Shown here in pieces: positions 20,897 through 30,436 of a DNA stretch of 64,000 bases; within the stretch, counting starts at the first letter, position 1; each line of letters opens with the position of its first letter. Made by a program: the position numbers and the translations under genes. Source of the DNA: Narthecium ossifragum (Eukaryota > Streptophyta > Magnoliopsida > Dioscoreales > Nartheciaceae). The notes beneath the pieces are model-generated. The model was not told the DNA's origin. It worked only from the letters and a program-made list of their open reading frames with translations, and did no database searches. Location: contig OY986970.1 of NCBI GenBank assembly GCA_963920575.1, positions 15,087,588 through 15,151,587 of the forward strand, in the 5' to 3' direction.

Positions 20897-23800
20897 ATGC
20901 AAGGCAGACGATCCGTACATAATCCGTTGGAACCTTTGGATCTAGAAATAGAGACCACACTTCGAGCTGCTAGAACCTTAACACAAAAATCTCTAAGTAA
21001 ATATCAGGAAGCCATAAGCAACTTGCAATCCTTAATGGCTGAACACGAGGAACATGTCATTGACCCTAATGATAATATGGGTAGGGTTGGAAATGATCAC
21101 AATAATAGAGAAGTCCCAATTAGGAATCACTTCTTACCTGGACCTTATACCTATGCTTCTTGTATCAACCCACCTACCATCAATGCTACCCATTATGAGA
21201 TTAAGCCTAACTGGATTACAGCCTTACCTTCTTTTTATGGGCGTGAGAATGAGGATCCCTATGGACACATTGCTAGCTTTCTTGAAATCCTTTCTATGTT
21301 CAAACTTCAGCATTTTAATGATGATGCCTTTAGACTCAAACTCTTCACTTTTTCTTTGAAAGATAAGGCTAAACATTGGCTCCAAACCTTAGCTCCAAAT
21401 TCGATTTCAACATGGGACCAACTTCAGGATGCTTTCCTTAAGAAATATTTCCCGATCATTAAAACTCAAAATTATCGAACCATGATTATCTCTTTTAAGC
21501 AAAATGAAGATGAGATGTTTCATGAAGCTTGGGAAAGGTTTAAGGATCTTCTTAGAGAGTGTCCCCATCATGAGGTACCTGAGTGGCAGTTAGCCCATTC
21601 ATTTTATAATGGTCTTAATGATCGTTATAGGACAATGGTCGAAGCTTGCTGCGGAGGTGTTGTTCTTAGTAAGCCATGGACTGCCCTTTGGGAAATGTAT
21701 GACAATCTTGTTGAAAATTCACAACACAATGCCTCAGTCTCTAGGAGTCGGTCTACCACTGTTCGTAATTCTCGGGGAATTCATGAAATTTCTGAAGTCC
21801 AAAGTCTCTCCGCACAAGTAGCCCTCCTAACTAAAGACTTAAACCAGTTGAAAACAAGCCAATCTCTTGCTCAACAATTGCCTAATACTTCTCTTGAAAT
21901 CTGTGCCCTTTGCCTTAATTATGGTCATCATATCACTGATTGTCATCTGGCCCCCAATTTCCCTGACTTTGTTCAGGAACAAGTTAATGCAACTTATGAT
22001 CTTTCCAAACCTCAGAACAACCCTTATTCGAATACCTATAATCCAGGTTGGAGAAATCATCCTAATTTTAGTTGGAAGCCACAACCGTCAAGTAACTTTC
22101 AAGGGCAAAACAATCCAGCTAATACTTCTACTCTCAAGTACCCACCTAAATCTTTTGCATATCCAAACCCTGGGTACTCTTCACATTATCCACAGAATAC
22201 CTCTCAACCTCCTCCTCCTGAATCATCAACTGAGCCCACTTTAAATTCAATCATGAGTACACTTTTAGATATGAGAGGTGATTTCAATAGGGACATGTCA
22301 TCCATGAAGGTCGAAATTTCAACTGTCAAAAGTGATGTCTCCTTGTTGACAAACAATTTATCTTCAACGATTCAATCCGTATCAAATTTAGAAAAACAAG
22401 TTGGGCAGCTATCTAACAACATGGCTAGAAGAGAGGAAGGGCACCTACCGAGTCAACCTTTACCCAATCCAAGAGGCCTACACCACGTAGAAAGCCAAAA
22501 TTTTGAAAGTGCCAAGGCCGTAGTGACCCTTAGAAGTGGAAAAACCGTTGACAATCATGTAGGGGAACGAACAAGTACCGATCGATCGGACACAGTTCCG
22601 ATCGATCGGCCGTCAGACGACCGATCGGTATTCCAACCGATCGATCGGACGGACGGTGGTGACCCAGACAACCCACCTGATTCCAACCTCTCTGATTCTA
22701 GGGAATCTAACCCTTTCAAGTATACACCTAGGGTACCCTTTCCTGCGGCCCTTAAGGATCCCTATCCAACTATCAAAGCCCGAAGAGCTGTAGAGGACGC
22801 CCTTGAAATCTTTAAACAGGTCAACATCAACATACCATTACTTCATGCCATTCGTCAAATCCCTTCATATGCCAAATTTTTGAAGGATCTGTGCACTCAT
22901 AAACGCCATACAAAACCCAAAGGGGACAAGAAAATCCTTTTACCTGAACAAGTCAGTTCAATTTTGAAATATGACACGCCACCCAAATTAAAGGACCCTG
23001 GTACCCCTACCATACCCTGTTGCATAGGAGACTACCAGATTGATGGTGCCCTTCTTGACCTTGGAGCCAGTGTTAATATTTTGCCCTACTACCTTTATAA
23101 GGAATTTGGGATGGAAGAGCTTAAACAGACGTCAGTGATCTTGCAATTAGCTGATAGGTCCATTAAGACACCTAGAGGTATAGTAGAAGATGTTTTAGTT
23201 AAAGTGGATAATTTTTTCTTTCCGGTTGACTTTGTTGTCTTAGACATGGAACCTGCTGTCCACTGCAAAAAGACTGTACCAATTATTCTAGGACGTCCGT
23301 TTTTGGCCACTGCTAATGCCTGCATAAATTGTCGAACTGGTGTGATGGATGTTTCTTTTGGTAATATGCATGTTAAATTGAATATCTTTAAGATTGCCTG
23401 TTTGCCTGAGCATGAGAATGAATGCTTTCATGTTGATAGTTTGACAGACTGCTTTGATGATAAGGCTCATGTTATAATGAATGATAAATTGCCTACAATT
23501 TGGGATAAATATGATTCCGACAATGCTGATAATGATGCTAAACTGCATGATGATATATTGTCTACGATTTGGGATGAATATGATTCTGATGATGATGATT
23601 ATGATCTTAAACTGTATGATGATAAATTGCCTATAATTTGGGATGAGTATGATTCTGAGGATGATGATGTTGAATTAAAGAATGAAATTTTGCTTGATAT
23701 TTTGAATGACTATGCTTCTGACTTTGATGAGGATGTTAATCGGGACACTGCACAATCGAAATATGATATCAAAACACACATCTTGCCCGACCAATCACTC

Positions 23801-24085
23801 GATCGGCATACTGTGAAGACAAAAACTATTTCTGGGATGGTTGAACCCCTTTAACCGCTATCTTTTACTCCCGCACCTGTGATAGATATGGGCCAATTGT
23901 GTGCTTATTATGCCGACACTCACCTTTGTACAGATGCGGCAGTATATCCTAAGGTTGAGCCACCTCCTCTTTTCTCTATCTCTGCACCATCATCACTGCT
24001 TTCACCGCGTCTTTTATCTATATTTGACCTTTCACTTCCGGTTCACCCGATTGATAGTTTCACTATTATGGAGGACACACTGTAG
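20897..24085 (+). CDS. Athila-like gag-protease polyprotein of P2
   Basis: Frame opens MQGRRSVHNP and runs 985 codons to TAA at 23852-23854. The same frame then continues to a TAG at 24083-24085, where P1's protein also ends, so the TAA is probably a late nonsense change. Domains by residue: gag core about 75-260 (WDQLQDAFLKKYFP), CCHC knuckle about 335-349 (CALCLNYGHHITDC), coiled-coil-like stretch about 455-515, protease about 715-830 (LLDLGASVNILPY, PRGIVEDVLVKV, IILGRPFLAT), acidic repeats about 858-930. It forms and matures the virus-like particle. The end abuts a 64-residue ORF rather than RT. GATCGATC palindromes at 22580-22646 are translated as PIDR peptides. Confidence 0.9.
22580..22646 (+). 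repeat. Palindromes inside P2 gag coding sequence
   Basis: CCGATCGATCGG-type cores start at 22580, 22600, 22623 (partial) and 22639. They fall in a low-complexity linker between knuckle and protease and encode SDTVPIDRPS and QPIDRTD. P1 has the same linker at 12490-12565. Confidence 0.8.
23470..23690 (+). repeat. Tandem acidic-repeat codons in P2 gag-protease
   Basis: Three degenerate units encode the pattern KLPTIWDEYDSDDDDYDLKL. They correspond to four units in P1, so copy number differs between two elements of one family. Confidence 0.75.
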
Positions 24086-24098
24086 ACCGGGGTGCAAG

Positions 24099-24293
24099 AT
24101 GAAACATGACGATAGGTTGCCTTTTATAGAGGGTGGGGTCCCTAGTTCTATTGTTGGGAGGAAAAACTTTGTTAGCCTACATCATCAACTACTTGATTTA
24201 CTGTGGGGTTGGGTTTGGTTTCAAGCATTATATGGAGGAAATTATTTTCAGTGGGGTGATCGATTCCGTCATTTAGACGGATCCATGCTATAA
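24099..24293 (+). CDS. Conserved 64-residue ORF, function unknown (P2)
   Basis: MKHDDRLPFIEGGV at the start, LLWGWVWFQALYGG in the middle, DGSML at the end; same length as the P1 copy. It starts 13 bases after the gag-protease TAG in another frame. No known domain. Persistence of an open frame of fixed length in two diverged elements argues for past selection, but only two copies are available here. Confidence 0.5.
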   Translation: MKHDDRLPFIEGGVPSSIVGRKNFVSLHHQLLDLLWGWVWFQALYGGNYFQWGDRFRHLDGSML

Positions 24294-24335
24294 TGGCACC
24301 TTTTTCGGGAAGTCGAGCGAAAGACTTAAAATTGC

Positions 24336-24359
24336 GCGCTTGTTGGGAGGCAATCCAAG
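24336..24359 (+). other. Conserved hairpin downstream of coding region (P2)
   Basis: GCGCTTG, then TTGGGAGGCAATCCAAG: stem TTGGG/TCCAA with a G-U pair at the loop, loop AGGCAA. Same place and shape as in P1, Q2, R and Q3. Confidence 0.7.
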
Positions 24360-24479
24360 TTTTACATTTTTTCCCATATTTTCCTTAATTTTTAGGATTT
24401 TCCATGATTTTTTTCATTTTTTTTCCCGTCTTTTTCCTATTTTTCTTTATTTTCTTTATTTTCTTTGAGTTTTCTCTCT

Positions 24480-25333
24480 CCTCCCGCTCTCTCCTTCACC
24501 CACGGCTCATCGTCCCGGCTCGTCAGCTCGTCCCCGAGCCGACGACCACCGCCGCCCGTCGCTAACTCTCCGGCCGCCCTCAACCCCTAAAAATACCACC
24601 AATACCTCCGCCAACCTTCCACCTATTCATCCTCGTCCTTCATGTCCCTCGCCACCTTCTTTTCCGACGCCGGTGAGCCCCCCCGCCGTCGTCTTCACCA
24701 CCATTCACGGCCGCTCACCGCCCCAAACCACCTCCATAACCTTCCTCAGGCCACCACGAAGCTTCCTCCACAATCAAAACACCTCCTTGCCGCCGGGATC
24801 ATCGATTTCTATCGCCGTCGGTTTCCACCTTTCCGACCACCCTCAATCCGTCGCCTGGAAGCCCCATACTTTAATCAAACCCCATAGGAAGCTTCCTAAC
24901 CCTTCTGCGATGCTTCCTCAACCCTTTCCGTCCTTGATTGGAGCTCCGACCATCGGCTTCCAATTCCGGCAATCATCCTCCTCCGCGCCGATCACCTCCG
25001 ATCAGCCACTTAGAAGGCACTATTCTTAGATCAGAGGTCACTGGAGGACTCCTTAGACATCCACGATTCTTCCTGTCATGGTCCTATCCTCCGGCGATGA
25101 GCTTTCACCGTCGATCCGTCGTCGGCGAGCTCTCAGCCGTCTGATTCTTCTTGGACGTGATCCAGGTGTTCCAAAGCTCATATTTTCGATCGGACGGTAC
25201 AGAACTTCAATCAGGACCATAATCTGTATAGTCAAGTTATCCAGACATCCCAGAGCATTCACGGGTGTTCACTTTTCCCTATCTCCGCTAATTTCGAATT
25301 TGATCTCGCCGCGGGCTGCAGACCATGGATGAG
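24480..25333 (+). other. GC-rich island with proline-rich frame (P2)
   Basis: A GC-rich and CT-rich block in an AT-rich element. The frame 24673-25029 (118 codons, MSPPAVVFTTIHGRSPPQ) is related to P1's 173-codon frame but shorter, and parts of the homology continue in other frames. The composition resembles a plant promoter-leader or first exon. I cannot tell whether it is coding, captured, or regulatory. Confidence 0.4.
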
Positions 25334-26170
25334 AACGACCATCCTGCGGATTACAAATAATTTGATGCTCTGCTTGGATATTTTGGTTCTTTATTTCCTT
25401 ATCTGTGATGTCTAGATGATTAATTTTGATGTATTCTCTCCGTTACTATTTATCTGTACATGTTATATTTTTATGTGATGAATGTTTGTACGGATTAATA
25501 TATCATGAAAATACAAAGGAGACTCTGTCGAAATTTTCTACGATTCTAATACCTTTTTGGACTTTTATTTGTTATATTTGATCTTTTTGGAAAGGTATAT
25601 AATTGTGGGACAGGTTATGGTGGGGAAGGAAGTATTTATTCTATGATGGTGGTGCCTAAACTAAAATTGGAAGAGCGAGAAATCTATTTCTAAGGCGTTC
25701 ATGATGGTTATCTCTACCCTTTACTTCTTGCTTTATTTTTGTGACTTAGTGTAATTGGGGACAATTACATTTAAGTTGGGGGTAGCATTCATAAATTTCA
25801 TGCTCATATATTTCTATTTTTATTTTCTGGTAACCAAATATTATACATCCCTTGAAATATATCAAAAGGATGAAATTATGATATGATTTGACAAAGGTGC
25901 ATGTTTTAGAAATTTATTTTATGAATTATTCTGAGACTTGTATGTCATATAAGGGATGGTAAATTTTGCTACGCATGACACTATTTCTATACTTTAACAC
26001 TTTTATCATAATTTAAGGATAACTTAACATATCCTAATGCACATGTTCACTTCCACATGTTAAGGGGTTGATATTAGATTCTAAGCATGATACTGGGATA
26101 GATTTACAATTTTATTTCATTACACAGAAAATACATGAACACATGCAGTTATCTGAGTATGCAAAAAAAA

Positions 26171-26241
26171 GGGATTTTCAACTTAGTAACCGGGCAGTGT
26201 GCCTAGCCAGCGTGGTGTTCGCGTAAAACGGTTGAATTTCC
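26171..26241 (+). other. Structured motif, single copy (P2)
   Basis: GGATTTTCAAC...GTTGAATTTCC ends pair. Between them are GGCA-GTG-TGCC and CCA-GCG-TGG hairpins and the invariant GTTCGCGTAAAAC. Same motif as 8969-9128 and 46434-46600. Confidence 0.65.
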
Positions 26242-26259
26242 TTACAAAAAAAAAGACTA

Positions 26260-26400
26260 GTTATGATTTGTAGCCTTCATGGTTTGAGCATTAGAGTCTG
26301 AAGAGTGTTCTACACTTAGTGCCCTAAAACCGTCTGGTTTGGGAGTCACTGGCTTGAACCTCGTTACATGGACCATGAAGAAAGCTTAAGAAATCATAAC
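26260..26400 (+). other. Long imperfect stem-loop in P2 3' region
   Basis: GTTATGATTT (26260-26269) pairs perfectly with AAATCATAAC (26391-26400), and CTTCATGGT (26275-26283) with ACCATGAAG (26372-26380). Inside are AGTGT/ACACT and AAACC/GGTTT hairpins, and GGTTTGAGC can pair with GGCTTGAACC. It stands where P1 and R have the second copy of the structured motif. It could be a small inverted-repeat insertion, but no target duplication is visible. Confidence 0.55.
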
Positions 26401-26947
26401 ATTGCACATGTTATATAAAAAAAAAGAAAAGAAAAGAAAAGAAAAGAAAAAAAAACAGATATTGCTATGTGATAAGTGGAAGATATGTGCTTGGATAGGA
26501 TTGTGATCTTGAATAGTTGAAGTGTTTAGATATAATTGATGCTCTGAAGCATGTGGAACCCCAATCACACACAGGAGTGTTAAAGTTAGTCTTAATCATG
26601 ATTAAATATGTTGAAGTGTTGGAAATATGTTATGACATATTTTGATTTACCATATTTTTATGTGACTGTGAGTTGAAGGATGTATTCATGGATATCATTT
26701 CTATTTCATGCATTAGAGTTGATGAATATTATGATGGATTTTTAATGATATATTCAAGGGATTGTATAGATGTTTGTGGGTGTCATCTCTGGAAACCCTC
26801 ACGAGACTATAACTCCTCCACTGGGGTAACCCAGGGGTTTAAAGGCTTGTTGCACATGCTAAGTGCAATCGTGAGACCTACAAAAGTGGCTAGTTAGATT
26901 TATTGTTTTCTTTTTATATTTTCTTTGCTCGAGGACTAGCAAAGTGT

Positions 26948-26960
26948 AAGCTGGGGGGTG
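26948..26960 (+). other. P2 polypurine tract
   Basis: AAGCTGGGGGGTG directly before the 3' LTR. Preceded by the conserved words GCTCGAGGACTAGCAAAGTG shared with R and, in variant form, with Q elements. Confidence 0.8.
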
Positions 26961-28390
26961 TGATGAGTCACTAAATGTTCATGATTAAACCCCTTAACTT
27001 AGCTTTGTTAGGCCTAGAGTGTTTATATTTGATAGCGTGTTAGTTGATTTCAGGTTTGATCATGCTTTGAGGAGAAATGCAAGAAATTCGATTAATATGC
27101 TGAAATACACTGCTCTGTCCATTGTTAGCACAATATTCACCAGATATTATCCTTAAGTCCAAATATTTTGAAATTTTGGTGACATCTAGAAGACATCAAG
27201 ACGTACAACTTTTATGTTGAACACTTTCAGAGATTCCAGATGAATTGATAGAAGTTTTGAAGAATATGGAGATATTTAGCTGCTGGAAGACTGGTCCGTC
27301 GACGCTCGGGAGAATATTCACCAAATATTCTAGGTAAGTCCAAATATTATAAACTCCTCGGGAGAAGACAGACGACTTCCAGATCTACATCTTTTGTGTT
27401 GGACTCACTCTCAAATTCGGAACTATTTGAGCTCAGTCGCGATTAGAAGAAGCTGTCATGGTTGGACCAGGAATTCCGAGTTGTACTTGAGGTCTAACTT
27501 AACCCTAAAACCCTAATCCGGGAATTAAGATATAAAAAGGGTTTTGTGGCTGGAAAACGGAAGGCCCCCATAGAGAGAAACAGAGGAATTCAGATTGGAG
27601 AAGAAGACGGAGATGTGGTGTGGATCCCTAACCTTCTTCATTTTATACATGGATCTCATCCAAAAGATGAGTGGCTAATCTTCTAGATCTAGGGTTCTCA
27701 TGAAACTCTAGTGTAATTTTCTGTATTTTCTAGTTGATTCTTGTATTTCTTTCTCATAGACATGATCTTATGGATTTGAATTTATTGATAATAGAGTTGA
27801 TAGAAGTATTTCCCTTGACGTATTTTGTGTCCTACTTGATTGCTGTGTTTGATGGTAGAGTTCCATAAGATGGTTTTCATGTGGTTTTTGACATGCTTTT
27901 GAGATAATCTATGCTAAGTAAAGATAGATTGTACTCAGGTTAAGTCCGAAGACAATCTATGCTACTCGAAGATAGGTTATGCCTTAGGTAGTCATCAACT
28001 TTCTTTTAGGGTTTCATGTGAGCTTAAGAAGCCATGATATCATAATATCTAGAGAAGAAGCAAGATGATAGCTAGAGGATACAGGAAGTGAAGCTAGAGT
28101 GGATTGAGGGATCCCTAGGTTGTTTCTCTCATTGATCTACTTCAACCTTGTCATTGCTTTTTCAGTAGTTTAATTCCTTAGATAACAAAACCATTGAAAC
28201 TCCTTTTCTTCGCCTTAGGACTTGAGTTTAGAGATTTAATTTGATTTCTTCTTTTGTTAAACAATCTTTCCCTGTGGTTCGACTCCGGATCTCACCACTG
28301 TTCTACGTTTGTAGAGTAGTATTGATTGAAGGATTATAAATTTTAAATTGCGTTTTGCATCTGATTTAACGACGCATTTGCGAGCGATCA
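26961..28390 (+). repeat. P2 3' LTR
   Basis: Partner of 19070-20499, same length. TATA box at 27531-27538. Ends GAGCGATCA before the ATCAC target copy. Confidence 0.92.
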
Positions 28391-28395
28391 ATCAC

Positions 28396-30436
28396 CCTAA
28401 GGACTAACAGGGGAACAGTACCATGCAGGATCACCCTTACCCAGCAGGGATACCACTGCCTGGGGACCACGTCGGGAACACATCGATTACATCCTTAGCA
28501 CACGGTCGGGGAGAGCGACACGACCTCTAAACCTCAAACAATATAATATTCCAGTCCGACTACCTAATAATCCTCGAATGATATCAAACATAATCATTGA
28601 TGACAATCACGTCCTAATCTTCGACTACCCGAACCCCGGTCCTAGGGCTAGATCCGGGCTACTTGAGAACCCCGGATCGATATATCGAAACCATCACCTA
28701 CCACCTAGCCTAATGCTTCTAATGCAAATCAAATGCATGCATTGCTCAGGCACAGGTATACATGAATAGTAGCATGCAACAATATGCCAAGACAACATAC
28801 ACGGGCTAGGCGAAGAATCAAGCTTGCCGGAGGGTAATCATAGCATGGGTCTAAACTACAATAATACAATATTATAATGGAGCCCATGGGCCGTAAACAA
28901 GCAACAACACATTCTATCAAAATTTCGGCATTACGACATCGTCCGCAGCCGTCAACCGCAATTTCTACAACGGGGGCACAACCCCGCCCACGCAATCACA
29001 ACAACAACAATAAATATAGTGTATACAATCTAGGGCACACCTTTGCCTCGTTCAATTATCTAAACATCCCAAGGGGCACAACTCCCTTGGTTCAACCACA
29101 AGCTAAGTATACATGTAAATAAGCATGACATGCAATTAATTGCTAATTACACAAGGATGATTTATATCTAACTAAACATGCCGAAAATCAAACAATTAAT
29201 CATCTAAAAACCACCAATTAGAACATGCTAGCCCTCGAGATCTCTAGGAATACCAATCGCATGAATCCCGAAGCATCAAACACGATAAAACATCGAAAAT
29301 CCACTAATAAACTAATTTCTGGATTTCTACATTAAACCCTAGTTAAAGGTGATGAAATCTTAACAATTCGACGTCCAAACGACGTCGAATTGGGAATCAA
29401 ACTTGGGAAAATGTATATTAACATACTAGGAACACGCAGCCCAAGAATCATATGTAATTGATGTCTAAATTCCACATATATTATTAATCAATTTCTTAAT
29501 CTTTGTTTCGTATCAGTTTAGAAAACAATTCACCACAAATCTTATATAAATCTAAAAATTAGGAAACCAGCCGCAGTCGAAGAACAGAGATCGTGATAGT
29601 TTCACGAGATCGTGCTCACACAGCTCACAAACCGAGCTTCAACACAACTGTTCATCGAAGAATAGAGATACGATACAATCCGAGAATAAATGCTTAGAAA
29701 ACCCAATTAAATCACAATCAAATCCTAAGAACATCTACCAGATGAAGAACATGCATCAAGAGACTAATTAGAGCATAGAAATCAACTAATCCAACAAACA
29801 AACCCTAGATCTAGCATATCCTAAAGATCAAGGTAGAAACCCTACCTTCACACGCTAATCCACTGCTAATCCACCTTGATCCGCCGTCCTCTGTCGAAGC
29901 CTCCGTCTCCAGCTCGTCGGAGAGCCGCCGGAGGCCTCCCACAACCGCAGCTGTCATCGCCGGAGAAGGAAGAGAGGCCGCGGGAGAGAGAAAAGGACGG
30001 AAGGAGAAGGGAGGAGGTGGCCTCGCCGCCGCCTCCAGGTCGCCGGGGAGGAACAGAGGTTGCCGTGGAAGAGAGAAAGGGAAGGAGGAGGGAGAGAGCT
30101 CAGGGAAGAGGAGCTCTGGCCGGATCTGAGGAGGGGGAGCTCGAAGGAGACGACGGGCGGCAACGGTGGCGAAGGAGCTCCGGAGAAGAGGGGAGAGGCC
30201 GGCGTCGTCGCGAACGAAGGAGAAGAAGAGAGGGGGTCGGGCGCGGGGGAAGAGCAGGGGAAGAAAGAGGAAAAAGAGAAAGAAAGGAAAAGAAAAGGGA
30301 CAGAGAAGAGAGAGGGTTATGCCACCTAAGTGGCTTAGCCGGTTCAGACGAGCCAATTGATCGAACTGGATCCGATTTGACTCCAAATTATGATCTCGTC
30401 GCAATCTCGTCCGGATCTGTCAATCCCGAACGCTCC
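28396..30436 (-). repeat. S2 LTR, middle part
   Basis: Continues the S-type LTR begun at 18906 after P2 (CACCCTTACCCAGCAGGG also seen near 55040). It contains the family hairpin at 29069-29090 and a GC-rich purine tract (29880-30300), which on the minus strand is a CT-rich leader. Long plus and minus frames in that tract (for example 29876-30529) are repetitive Glu/Arg/Lys or Ser/Pro/Leu and are not called genes. Cut at 30436 by S3. Confidence 0.6.
29069..29090. other. Conserved hairpin of S-type LTRs (S2)
   Basis: CCAAGGG (29069-29075) pairs with CCCTTGG (29084-29090). Homologous position to 1217-1236 with a different base composition of the stem. Confidence 0.5.

Larger units (their letters stand above)
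19070..28390 (+). mobile_element. P2: complete Athila-like element with gag-protease only
   Basis: LTRs of 1430 bp at 19070-20499 and 26961-28390 begin TGATGAGTCAC and end GAGCGATCA, and exact ATCAC duplications stand at 19065-19069 and 28391-28395. Inside: primer site, leader with a palindrome array, a nearly intact gag-protease frame, 64-residue ORF, hairpin, proline-rich frame, AT-rich 3' region with one structured motif and one long stem-loop, polypurine tract. No RT or integrase. The LTRs differ by only a few percent by eye, so the insertion is relatively recent. 25334-26170 and 26402-26945 show no gene. Confidence 0.92.

Noticed and set aside
26281..26360. tRNA-like or SINE-like content (GGTTCAAGCC on the minus strand resembles a B box)
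   Set aside because: No A box at the right distance, no acceptor stem or CCA-like end; the folded region is better described as a stem-loop.
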